From the NCBI GenBank assembly GCA_963691655.1, contig OY829328.1, forward strand, positions 14,896,704 through 14,960,703: a stretch of DNA of 64,000 bases, written 5' to 3'. A program made the translations under genes and the position numbers. Every line of letters starts with the position of its first letter. The first letter of the stretch is position 1. This document shows, one piece after another, positions 33,498 through 44,897 of this stretch. Below the pieces are notes generated by a model. The model did no database searches. It was not told the DNA's origin and saw only the letters and a list, made by a program, of their open reading frames with translations. The DNA is from Toxonevra muliebris (taxonomy: Eukaryota > Arthropoda > Insecta > Diptera > Pallopteridae).

Positions 33498-34962
33498 TTA
33501 ATCTGGTAGCTGTAAGAAGTAATAAGAAACGTAAGCAAAATGTAAGTAAATAGTTGTTTTTAAAGACTTCTTACTTCAAAATGACTGGCACAGCGTTTAT
33601 AGCTCAGTGCAGGTTGGTGGCTGTATGAACTTAAAGTGTTGAAAACCCTGCATAATTTGTTGGCATAGTCTTCAATTTCATCATCATATAATATGTCCAA
33701 CAGATTTAAGCTTTCATCCCAAAAAAATGGTAAAACTCCATTTAAGAAGTAATCGCTCAATACGTCCAACATCTATTGTATATTTTTGAAATAAATAGCA
33801 TTTATTAGGCACAGTCATTAGTGAATAACATCACTGAACTCATATGCACTAGCTGATCCTAGGTAGGGGAGAGGGGGAAAAGAGGGTCTTATCCCCAAAC
33901 TTATGGATGAAAATCTTATATGTATCGTAGGCCTTGAATCAAACGTCTGGATCTACTAGTGGGCATATGTATGTATGTATATGATACTCACATGGTCCAA
34001 TATTACGCTTAATGGGTTATTCCAGAAGCTATTCTTCTGTTTCTCAATTTCCCATAAAAAAGCTGTAGTAAAAAAATAGCTCTTAAGACGATCCATGTCG
34101 TATTTATTTCTCAAAGCTTTTAATATGCGAAATACGACTTTCAAATTTTGTTTCTTCAATAGTAAATCGTGTTCGGCTTTAGGATTACAAATCATAAAAC
34201 TGTAAACGCGGGACTCTTTCGGTCCAACAGTGGGCTTAGGAATTGCATACCACTTATCGCATTTAGAGGTAAACGGACGATATCGCCTTATTGCCATCCA
34301 CTCGGCTTGACCAAACATAATAGCTGGAATAAAATCAATAGAGATGCTTCGACGATTACATTTTGCAAAAATCGTGTGCGCCAATCCACGTTTCGAGTAT
34401 TCCAAGACATACCAATCCCCAAAGTAACCACGGACCTGATTACCGTTCTCATCTAAGCCATCTTTTATAAGCTCATGAATCCATCGCTGTAAATTAGAAC
34501 GCCGTAAATACTTGTTATTCCAATCTACTAAATCATCATCTAATAGATTGTAGACATCGTCGTATCCAGGTGTATTATACAACTGGGTCATTACACCTGA
34601 GAAATCAAGATTTACAAAACCTGGCCGATCTTCATCTTGTTCCACGCCGATGTACGATGAAAAGGGTATACTTAATTTGAAAATAACATCAAATTCACTG
34701 GGCTTGTTGATACGTACATTGTTGGAGTAACTTCCTAGAAAAGAAGACTATGTCGTTTGATATTTCTTTTTCTCCTTTTTTTGTACCTACCAAATAGGCT
34801 AGGGCCTTTGTAAAACCATTTAAAAACACGGTCCTGAGAACACATAAGGTTGAGAACATAATCCCGTATAATGTCAAAATCTTTAGTATACACCTCCCTG
34901 TCTGCATCATTGATACTAATATTTTGAGCAATATATTGCAAATACTGTTCGTAGGGACTCAT
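33498..34962 (-). CDS. cGAS-like receptor candidate, Mab-21 family (paralogue 2)
   Basis: Four exons (34791-34962, 33992-34734, 33575-33772, 33498-33509) give 374 residues. Introns have phases 1, 0 and 0. The last exon is only 12 nt (LPD and a stop). The nucleotidyltransferase core is complete: G58-S59 after KGPSLF, the metal-binding pair E71-x-D73 in NKPSEFDVIFKL, and the third Asp D191 in SISIDFIPAIMF. The Mab-21 helical domain follows: VVFRILKALRNKYDMDRLKS, FLWEIEKQKNSFWNNP and GVLPFFWDESLNLLD. There is no zinc ribbon, as in insect cGLRs and unlike vertebrate cGAS. Family knowledge: such enzymes sense dsRNA or other ligands and make cyclic dinucleotides for STING. Whether this one does is inference. 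It could be a Mab-21-like protein of other function. The tiny terminal exon is the least certain part; reading through instead would end at 33560. Confidence 0.85.
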
Positions 34963-37715
34963 AATTTCTTAGCTGCATGCTGAAAGAAACAAACAATTTA
35001 TAATATTCATAATTCAATTCTGATCAATTATTGTGTACCTAAATAATATTCTGTAAAGAAAGTAAGATGATGAAGCTATGAAATGGATGGGAGTTAGATA
35101 TAGTCATAACTTAGAAAACGTTTATTCATATATGAATTATATTTGTATGAGTCAATGTGTCTATTATCATTGTCCATTTTTAATATACATATGGTATTTA
35201 CATTTTTATATTGATCATTAAATTAATTTAGCTAGTTTTTTCTTTTAGAATATTTAAAAAAAAAAAACTATAAAGAATCAATCATGACTACTACTCCGAA
35301 AAAGAATAAATAATCTGTGGTACCGGTCATAAAATCTGATAAAAATGTTGCACAATTACGACTGGCTAAGATGCTTGTACTAGTCCGAAGAGAGCGAGGG
35401 AGAGAAGAGATAAGTTGACGAAAATAATTGTTTGTTGTTGTGCCTACGTCCCTACTAAGATGGATGCCACGCTCCTCTCGCCGCTGCCAACGCAGAAACG
35501 AAGAAGAAAAAAAAATTAAAATGGAAATGATAAAAAACATTTTGAGCGCTGACAACAACATACGTTGCTGTTGCTGTTCTTCATCGTCGTCATCCTCCCC
35601 CTCGCTCCTCACTTATGTTACCCACACCATCGCTTCACTTGGCCTTTATCGATTGGCAAAAAAGAAATAAGAGCGCTGCAAGGGACCGTTCACAAACAGA
35701 ACCACGGGAAACAGCAGCAGCAGCAACAGCAGTAGCACGACGTTGTTCGCTCTGCTTCATAGGCCGCGTCGTCGCCTAGCACAACAAAAACAAAAAAAGA
35801 AAAAAACAGTGCAAAACGAGCCGACGTGAGGCGAGGCGACAAACGAACAACCCACCAAATAAACCAAAAGCGAACCATGGTATATCATACCATGCCTTGC
35901 CGCTGCCATGCTATACAATCCCAACGACGACAACGACACAACGACGATTCAACGTACGCTTGAGCACAGTCATTGTTGTTTTTGTTGTTATTGTTTTTGC
36001 TGTTGTTAATGTGTTTATTGTTGTTGTTACTGTTTGGGCGATACGGGCGCGCTGACGATTGCGATGGTTGCGCGCTGTCGTTTGTTGTGAAGGGAAGAAG
36101 TGAACAGGAGTGCGGGAAAGATGAGCTAAACAAAAACAACAACACAACCAGGCCATAGCAGTGCGAAACGCGCACAAGACAGGAGTATAACGACGACGAC
36201 GATAGTTGGTTAGAAGAAGAGGGCATAGAGTGGGGCAATGTGAGGCGACATATATATGTATGTATGTATGTGCAAGTACGGTTTGTCAGATAGCAGCAAA
36301 AACAAGCAAGTAAGTTAAGTTGTGTCGCGCGCAATGCATGGAGAATCTGTGTATGTGTGTTTGTGTTGTTGATGGGTAAAGCGGCGGATGGATGGTTGGT
36401 TGTTTTGGTCTGGTTGGGTCGATGGATGGATGTACGTACGTTCGTACGTACCTACGACATACGATGACTGCACACACACGTAAACGAGGGAGTAGAGCGG
36501 TCAGAGCGAGGCAGAGAAGCGAACGTTGTCAGCATCAACAGCAATGGTTGAGAGTATGCAGTGAAAATAAAAACAACAAAACCCAACACACACACAAAAT
36601 AACAACAGTAAAGCAACGAACGCATCAGAGGCAATGATGACGTTGACGACGACGACAGCAGCAGCAACAAAAGCGATGATGATGATGACGACAACGAGGA
36701 TGGGGAGAAAAGGCAACTTAGATTCTGTATTACCAGTTGCGAGATCCGAGTTGAAGGGACAGGAGTGTAGGGTGACTAGGTATGAAACGCAACGAACATG
36801 TAATAAAAACAAAATAAAACATTGAGATGGTATAAATTGTGTTCACCTATACACATCAGTTCAAAATTAAATTTTGCTAAGTGATCTCAATAAGGAACGG
36901 GTACATGTGATCCAACATGTGTATATAGTAAGATCTCAACTGCTTGCATACGCACTAAAAGTACCGTTTGTGTCGACGGAAATGGATATGGGCGCTGAAC
37001 CATTGAAAGAATTATCAACTGAATGCGCAAAAATAGTCAAATAGCAGTAGCATAACACAAAGGCAGCCTGACTGCCTGCCATCTTAACTACTATACAGCC
37101 TTGCTCGACACACAAGCAACGACAACTACAGCGATGACGACGACGAACGTGTAATAGTAGGAAGCAAGAAAAAGGCGACGTTCCCGGCATCAATGGGAAG
37201 GAAGTGTGGTGTGGAGTGTAGTATAGTGCAGAGGGGTAGAAGGCATCGCGAACTGTGCTGCGCTATATCTATGCCTGCGGCAAACGAACAAGCAATTGAA
37301 TGAGGGAGACCGAACAAATGAGCGGGCGGCGTTTGAGGGGTCGGTGGTCGATTGGAAAGCGGTGTATGTGCTGTGCAGTTGGCGCTGTCGTCGCCGTTGG
37401 TGGTGATGGTGGTGGTGCTGCTGCAGAAGTGCTTTGACGAGCGCAGGCTTCTTTCACTTGTGCTGTTGCCATCATTATCATCATTGTTGCCGTTGTCGTC
37501 GCTGTCGCCGCTGTTGCTGTTTTTACTGTGTTCACTACCACTGCCTGCCTGCTGCCGTTTTGCTTGCTCGTCGTGTCGAACGTTGTGCTGCGGTGGTTGT
37601 ATGCAGGCAGCGTACGTGCGCTCAGCTCATTCAAGTGTCCAACTTTTGTCGGAGCGGTCGTATTGGTATTTCAGTGCGCGCATAAATTGACAACACGGTA
37701 CGGACAGTCAATATA

Positions 37716-37754
<39 letters not shown>

Positions 37755-37945
37755 CGTATGTATGTTGTACATATAGATATATATACTACATACATACATT
37801 ATCGAACGCTGTACAAAATCACACTGGACACTACCGATAAACCCATCCATTGTCGTCATTGCAGTAGTTAGGGATACAACAAACACGTAAAGTTCATAGA
37901 CGTATACACTTAAAACTGTAACATAATATTCAAACGCAGAACAAA
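34963..37945. promoter_or_regulatory. Low-complexity upstream region of the MADF-BESS gene
   Basis: A G+C-richer block (about 35400-37700) full of CAA, GAC and GTT trinucleotide runs, tetranucleotides (GGAT, TACG around 36420-36450) and an (AT)n tract at 37715-37748. Many open frames on both strands, up to 149 codons, are translations of these repeats, with runs of Ser, Cys, Asn, Thr and Val. I treat the block as the 5' flank and UTR of the gene starting at 37946. Promoter function is inferred from position only. Confidence 0.4.
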
Positions 37946-40900
37946 ATGAAGACACCTCGCGGTGCAAGCGAATCATCAACAACTTCAGATAATACAACCG
38001 AATTCATCGATATTGTAAAGAAGTACGATGTTGTTTATAATACACACAATCCTGATTATAAAAATGTCGAAGTGAAAATGAAGGTTTGGTCGCAGATTGC
38101 GGAGGAGATTGGCTTGTCAGTTGGTATGTGTTTTTGTTGTTGTATAGTGTGCATACAATGCGCGGAGGAGCAGCAGCAGCAGATGAAAATATGAGAACAT
38201 TATTCTAAAAAGTAGCAGCAAAACAAACGAAATAGTAAAGCAAAAACAACGAACGAACTACCAGAGCTAAAGACAATAACTGAGAGTAAAAATTTGTATT
38301 CTTTTTCACTTTTTGCGTTATTTACACTCTCCGCCGCCAATGCATTGTCTGTATATTTTGTACCGAAAAAACCACAGCATTTAAAGTTAAAGGCTCTTTC
38401 TCGTGAACGTGGAAAACAGGGTGAAATTAAATGACTTCAGTCACTTCATCATTCATCCATCCACACGCTTCGCTGTATAAGTGCAGTCGAAATGATAGAT
38501 ACTACAGCAAACCCTGTATTTTCACGTGCATCTCTCATAAGAGAGCGGTCAAGATTTTCTCCAATTTTCTCTACTCTCCCTTATGAGTAAAATACTGTTG
38601 GTGTGCAAATTCTCTCAGTACTATACTGGGGGCTTTAATTGTGAGTTTCATAATTTAAAACATACCGAACCACCTACTAGTGAAATCTATTAACTCTATA
38701 AAACAAAATGCGGAGAAAACTAAATTTCAAGTATACATTACTATATATATTGCGTTCAAAATATATAAATATTTTTGGTATTTGCTGGTGACAAAATTAA
38801 TTCCTAAAAAAGTTTATTTTACATGTAAAAAGTTATGCATCAAGAGAATATACTAAAATATACAAAACTTTAAAAACTGGAGTTAATCGATATGGCTTAT
38901 GAGCACCAAATTCTATATTTATACAAAAAGTTGTGGTTGTAGCTAAACTACAAAACTTCTTTAAAACATTTCTACGAGTTACTTCCCACGTAGAATATAG
39001 TAGGGTATTAGGATTTATAATGATAATACCTTCTAATTGGCAATGTAAACGCGTAAACATTAAACTTCAATTTTGATAATTTTTAACTGTGATTATTCAA
39101 CGCTTTTGAAAGACTCGGATTAACATATTGCCGCTCTATTTTTAACATTTTAGGCACTTTTATTCTCAGCCAGCTGAAGAAGACATATGCACTCTGAATA
39201 TGCATTTAATTGACATTAGTAGCTTCGAGATTATTTATTTGCTCGGAGCTTTCCTAAGCACTAAACGTATGTATGTATGTGCGTGCAATATAGATTTTGG
39301 CGAAACGCTTTAAGTTATAAGTCACTCGAGATCGACTGAAACACTCTATTAGGATATGCAATTTTATTATGATTTTAATGTTGTTTTATCTCAAAGGATC
39401 TCTACTTTACTAGCACTTTCATATCGCGACAGTTTAACTGTTTTACAATAGATATAAAATCTAAGATACAAATTGTTTACAATATCAAGCACTCACCAAC
39501 GGCGACACATAGTAACGATCGCAAATTGAATACTGCGAGAATAAAGCAAATATTCAAATGAAATCAACTAATTTGCTGATTGAGCAAAATATTCGTTTCA
39601 ACTTACTGCTGGACATACACACATACAGCAATTACATACATGTATGTAAATATTTATTCTGTTTCTCTCTATTTCTCTGATGATGCATATGATCTCATAT
39701 TTCCTTTACTTGCTGGTGCTGCAGACACTTGGGAATTTTATTTGGACTTAGTTTTTTTTATTTGTAAATTAACCGAAAATTTGTTGCAGATGCATCAAAA
39801 CGAAAATGGAAGAATTTACGCGACAGCTACACAAAATATCTTCGTTCATTTCGTGTTGGTACAAAAACATCGAAAAAGTACCAGTACTGGGCACATGCAG
39901 AGCACATGGATTTTTTGAAACCATACCAGGGTCCAGGCCGGTGAGTTTCTCTGCCAAATGCAAATTTCTTCAATTTTTAATTGATAAGAGAACTCTTGTA
40001 AATTTTCAGAAATTCTAACGTCAACAAGACCAATGAAGATGATGACAATGAATGTGATTTAGGTTATCAAGTATTGACAAAAGCTACCACCTCATCGGAT
40101 GAAGATATTAAAATTACAATGACAACAATGTCCACTATCAACGCCCCATCAACACAAACAGTAGCGACAGTTCCGCCAGTTTTAAATTCCACTGCAACGA
40201 CTTCGACATTTTCACCACCAAGTTGCAGCACATCCGTTACTCCGTCAACTACAATACAAACAGCCACCTCAACATCCACAGGGGGCACGATGGTGCTTCC
40301 TATACCATCATTACCCACTGTTCAACTGCCACCACAGCTATCTGGCAAGCCGTTATTGGGGCCCATTTCGAGTATTCCATCTTCAATACCACCTCAAATA
40401 TTTCCACTGCCCCAACTTACAACTGGAGGTACCCAACTAAAAACAGCCATACCGATGCCAGCGAGTAGTACTGCCAGCAGCGTTGGTTGCCTCATTATAG
40501 AGCCGCAGCTGTTTGCCTCTGCTGATACATTCAAAAAGGAACTTAGTGCACCCACTCTTGGATTATTTCATAACATTACCACATCTCAGACAATGTCAAC
40601 AGCAGCGGCGTCTTCAACTCGTGTTCATCCACCACTTATTACGAAAATACGACGAGTACAGCCATCACCACAAACAGCAGCTATCAATTTAAGCTTTTCT
40701 GCAACGACACAATCCGTTACGACAGGAGCAGGCGGAGGCGTAGCTACTCAACCGCCTCCTGCTAAAATTCGTAAGAACGAACGCGATCGATCAGATATCG
40801 ATGTATCTGCTATATTGCAAGCAAATCGCGATTTAGATGCTAACACATTGTTTTTCCTAAGTCTCTCACGAATGGTGCGTTCGATGCCAACAAAGTTTCA

Positions 40901-41180
40901 ATCATTGGCTAAAATGCGTTGCATGCGTATCGTCAGTGATATTGAATTGGAATTGGAGAATGTCAATGAAAATCAAGGTCCACCGCCAAATGACGATGGC
41001 GTTAATAACAGCTCTAAATACTGCAACATTGATTCACCCTCACCGCCAGACGGTTCAACAATCATGCCCAGTGTAAGCGACGCTCCGACTGAGCACTTTA
41101 TTTATGTGATGTCGCCATCGCGTGTGGAGAGCATGATTGATATTTCTTCGGACGATGAAGCAACCATGAATGGAAACTGA
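37946..41180 (+). CDS. MADF-BESS domain transcription factor
   Basis: Exons 37946-38123, 39790-39940 and 40010-41180 give 499 residues. The first junction splits a codon (G/AT gives Asp) and the second also (CG/A gives Arg). The MADF DNA-binding domain spans about residues 18-106: FIDIVKKYDVVYNTHNPDYK, KVWSQIAEEIG, then KRKWKNLRDSYTKYLRS and YQYWAHAEHMDFL after the splice. A long Thr/Ser/Pro-rich linker (about 130-370) is probably disordered. The BESS protein-interaction motif lies at about residues 385-420 (DANTLFFLSLSRMVRSMPTK, then MRCMRIVSDIELELE). The C-terminus has IDISSDDE, shaped like a SUMO-interacting motif. MADF-BESS proteins are an expanded insect family of nuclear regulators. I could not assign the specific Drosophila orthologue. 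Intron 1 is long, about 1.7 kb. Confidence 0.92.
38124..39789 (+). other. First intron of the MADF-BESS gene
   Basis: Donor GTATGT at 38124 and acceptor TTGTTGCAG ending at 39789. It contains CAG and CAA runs near 38170-38230 and several small frames (for example 38833-39060 on minus) with no domain. Confidence 0.6.
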
Positions 41181-41892
41181 TTGCATGTCATGGAAAGGGC
41201 AAATGATTGTTTATTCATGTAATAATAGTTTTCAGATTACCGTAAATAATTTACTAATCTAAATCACAAAATTATGCAAAATTTAATTACTTTATTGAAA
41301 AGTCATTGATATTGTAGTTTATAAAACTGTAAATATTTATCAAAAACAACTTCTTCTATATACTAAAAAATATATTGGAAAAACGATATAATACGAATTG
41401 GTTATCGGAAAAACAAGAAAATATTTCAAAAATATTCCATTTCCCTTCAAACCTTTTTTCGAAAAGCACACATGCATGTTCTACTATCAGTGCATATAAA
41501 TTCCATAGAACTTGTCAATATCCAATCAGTAACCTGTTTGGGTTTTAGGGTCTAAGTACAAATTGTCTTCTTATGAATTCAATCAGGATGGCAATTGAAT
41601 AAATTTACTTTTACATGAAACCTCATACTGCTAATATCAATTCCCTTTACGTTTCTCAATAAATCCACAATAGTTACAAACATAAAATCCATGCTATCAT
41701 TTCGAAAACATCAGTAGATCCAGACAGATATGTAGTGGGTTTTTAGTTTTATTTAGTTTAAATTAAAAATCAAGCAGCTATATATAAAACCGAAATTTTC
41801 CATGGAAACGGAATTCAAATGATGAACCGCTGGAGGTGAATGAATTTCATTCATAAGTTTATCAAGTCCCACATGAGGATCGGGCGGGTACC
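41181..41892. other. Convergent 3' regions of the MADF-BESS gene and TRAP-delta
   Basis: The two genes converge here, so it should hold both 3' UTRs. I recognise no other feature. Confidence 0.4.
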
Positions 41893-42466
41893 TTAGGATT
41901 GCACTTTACTCTTTGTGGTGAAAGCAAAGTAAGCAACACAGCCAACAAACAGAGCAGCAACCAGCTCAGCCTTAACCCAGGGTCCTTTATAAGCACTCTT
42001 TGTAGCAACAGTAATATCGATTAAAGACTTAACATTCGACACTTTGTCACCATCACGTTGGGCTTTACGTACATTAGCATAGCCTTCCTCATCGAAGAGA
42101 CGCACAACTACGTTACCGCTGCTACCCTTTTTGATTTCTTCAGTCCAGCTTATCTAAAATGATAGAAAAAAAAGTTTTAAATAGTGAAATTAAATGGCAG
42201 AAAGTTAATTCACTCACTTGATATTTGTCATCAGTAACACGGGCAACCGGCACAACCTTGCCACAGGGGAACTCAGCGAATAGTGTGGGCTTAACTCCAT
42301 TGCCACATTGCAGTGTGAATTCACCAACGTGAGCTAATTGTGTAAGAATCGTTGCATCTTGAGTGCTGAATGAGGTGACACTGACTTTTGGGCTGGTGCA
42401 ACTGGCACCAAGTGCGGATGCAGCAATGGCAAATATCAAAACAGAAGCGAATAGTATACGTGACAT
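41893..42466 (-). CDS. Translocon-associated protein delta (SSR4)
   Basis: Two exons (42218-42466, 41893-42153) joined in phase 0 give 169 residues. The start MSRILFASVLIFAIAASALG is a clear signal peptide. The mature lumenal domain begins at SCTSPKVSV and carries the two Cys of the family (C23 and C54, the latter in FTLQCGNG). The junction KYQ/ISWTEEIKKG is correct for the family. A single C-terminal membrane helix (VAALFVGCVAYFAF) ends in a short Lys-containing tail. TRAP-delta is one of four subunits of the TRAP complex, which assists signal-peptide insertion at the Sec61 channel of the ER. The Drosophila equivalent is CG9035. Length and topology match the family. Confidence 0.93.
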
Positions 42467-43422
42467 TTTATGAAATTTAGAATATTTTTTGTATCAAAAA
42501 CTAATTTATAATTTTCACTAACACACCAGTTTGACTGAACTGATATTAGAATGGAAAAAACTTGCGGCGCTTTCACAATTTGACGTTTATCAACGAAGAA
42601 TTGTTGTTGTCGTGCCACGACACCACGAACACGTCGTACGTCAAGTTTCGGTAGAAAACGTAACATTATCGTGTCAGTGTTGCCAGCACATTTCCATGAG
42701 GGAATTTAAAATCAAACTTTCTCTTCAGGTTTTTTGTAGTAATGGAAACTATCGAGAGATTTCAGTTATCGAGTTAGTACTGAATGATTTTCAATCAATT
42801 CAACTATCGAAGGATTTCAACTATTGAAAAGCTGAATGAATGATTTTGACGATTGAAGATTTGTTCAGCCGAATTCCTTTCTGGCTTTAAGCAAAAAATC
42901 TTTCTTTTATTCGAAAAAATCACTCGGTTGATTTTTTGACACTTGTATGTATTACGCTGCATTTCGACCGCTCGAACGAACGAAAGAATCTTCATTCGTT
43001 CGGCCGGTGTAAATGGTGTAGCGTTAAAACAAGGTTGAAAATTGGTTCGCTACAAAATGCTCACGATCAATGTTCAGGCGATGTAAACGTTTTTCTGAAC
43101 CGAATGAATAGAAGATACACTAAATTTTAAACTGTTGCTTGTAAATTGCCAACAGTGGTTTTCAAACTGTTGTGTCTTCTGAACGGAAAAATATGATGGA
43201 AAAAAATGGCGTCTAAATGCCAACAGTTGTGCTGATCAAAAACAGACAACTATGCGTTCAGAAGACACGCTCTCATCTGTTGGCCAACAGTTGCGTTTTC
43301 TGAAAGCAACCAATGATAAAATTTTCTTTCGGGCAGTGTTGCCGTTGTTGAGAAATCGTGGAAATGGAGGAAAATATTAAAAAAGGAAAATACTAGATAA
43401 CTTACCCAGGGTCTACACCTAC
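42467..43422. other. Upstream of TRAP-delta, with a short hairpin
   Basis: The TRAP-delta promoter should lie in the first few hundred bases; no core element is certain. GTGTCTTCTGAACG at 43172-43185 is perfectly complemented at 43255-43268, with weaker flanking pairing through CAACAG words. This suggests a small MITE of about 180 bp (roughly 43130-43310). Confidence 0.45.
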
Positions 43423-43738
43423 CAGTGCTGGTATGCCGATGCTAACACACTCACATTTTTTCACTAATACACTCACACTTTTCTTATTGGCAAGCATATT
43501 TCGATGCCAATGAATTCTGCCAATGATTTGACGTAAGCCGACAATATTCGACGTTTCTCCCATTTGTGAGAGAAAACAAAAACAAAGTAGAGCGGAGTGA
43601 GCAAATTATTAAAAACTGAGTGCCGGAGATTTTGTTAGAAATGAATTGGCATGATAATTGGCAGGACGCCTACGTCACAAAGACAAATTTTCTGTTTTTT
43701 GACAGATAATACATATTCTGAATCGGCATGCTAGCACT
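43423..43738. mobile_element. Short CAGTG-tipped MITE
   Basis: Terminal inverted repeats CAGTGCTGGTATGCCGAT (from 43423) and, read inward from 43738, CAGTGCTAGCATGCCGAT: 16 of 18 bases match. The element is 316 bp with no coding potential. The CAGTG tip suggests hAT, but I see no 8-bp target duplication, so the superfamily is tentative. Confidence 0.7.
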
Positions 43739-44583
43739 GGCTAGTTTCATTTGATTTGAAAGTAAACTTCACAGAAGCGAAGTAATTAATTTTATGAATA
43801 TATATCGAGAATATGAGTGTTTATAAAATTATAAAAGAGAAAAATATAAAAGAATCGAGAAATAAGTGGGAGAAAATTTAACCAACAATTGCCCGCTTCA
43901 TATTTTGACAGCCATCAGCTGCTCTGACACGAACATGAACATTGCTATGAATTATAGCTAGTCGGCTGTAGTGGCTGCCGCTACTGAAAATATTATGCAA
44001 ATACAATATTCACTTTTTTATATTATTTAAAAGAATTGTTTAACTTTTTTAACTTATTTTCATAGCAATCAATTTTGTTTTTTTAACAAAATGCCACTTA
44101 AAAGCTACTTTAAAATTTTTAAAACCATCTTCACATGCTTTTAAATTTAAAACGCGTTTTAAGAGTTAAACCATATTTTAAGTCAACTATAACAGGTGTT
44201 TATTTTAAGTTACCTCCCAAGTCGTTAAAAGCTGCTTTTAATTTGCTTATAACTACGGGCCCTTGTGTTTTACACTAAACCAGTTTATTTAATTTATAAA
44301 TTATGATTTCGTTTTCTTCAACAAAATATAAGTAAAAACGAAATTCTACAATCATATTCGACTAACCGAATATGAAAGGTTAACCGACTAGTCTATAGTG
44401 GACCGTTAATTGAATAGTCGAACGCGTTCGACTGGCTGAATATTTTGCTATCCGAATATTCGATTAATCGAATGAGAGCCCTACTACTGCTTTGCACTGC
44501 CAAACTCTTACAAAACATGTACAGCTAACCCTGCGGCCACACGTGCAAGTAAACTTCTGCAAGTAGAGAATTCGAAAGTTACT
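43739..44583. other. Intergenic, no gene seen
   Basis: Contains several TTCGATTAATCG-like words around 44350-44480 but no clear repeat structure or gene. Confidence 0.35.
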
Positions 44584-44591
44584 TGCAGTAG

Positions 44592-44889
44592 CAGTGTGGC
44601 CAACTTTAGTTTTTCAAAATCCGATGAAATTAAGAATAAAACGCGTATTTTCTTTAAAAAAAAAGCGTTAAATCTTTTTCCTTATAGAAGTGCGAGAAAA
44701 CTCAATACATTTAAACTTTTTCACTAATATAGGCACACATCTGATACTTCTAGTCAATGAAAATTTCTTCGATTTTTCAAATATATTTTAAATTGAAAAA
44801 ACGTGCAGAGCGCTAAATCACTTTCTTCAGCGTTTTAATTTTCAAAAAGCACTAAAATCAGCGGTAAAAGCGCTGAGTTGGCCACACTG
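44592..44889. mobile_element. hAT-type MITE with target duplication
   Basis: Terminal inverted repeats CAGTGTGGCCAACT are perfect over 14 bp at both ends. The flanking 8-bp target duplication has one mismatch: TGCAGTAG (44584-44591) and TGCAATAG (44890-44897). The element is 298 bp. No coding sequence. The tip sequence and 8-bp duplication fit hAT. Confidence 0.85.
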
Positions 44890-44897
44890 TGCAATAG

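Noticed and set aside
35885..36334. A 149-codon minus-strand open frame and several overlapping ones
   Set aside because: Composition is explained by CAA/GTT and GAC repeats; runs of Asn, Ser and Cys change with frame and show no domain.
37441..37690. A Cys/Leu-rich secreted peptide
   Set aside because: Overlapping frames in all phases show similar repeats; no signal peptide with a supported start.
37715..37748. A TATA box for the MADF-BESS gene
   Set aside because: It is a long (AT)n microsatellite about 200 bases from the ATG and cannot be told from a simple repeat.
40067..40318. Minus-strand open frame, Val-rich
   Set aside because: It is the antisense of the Thr/Ser-rich linker of the MADF-BESS gene.
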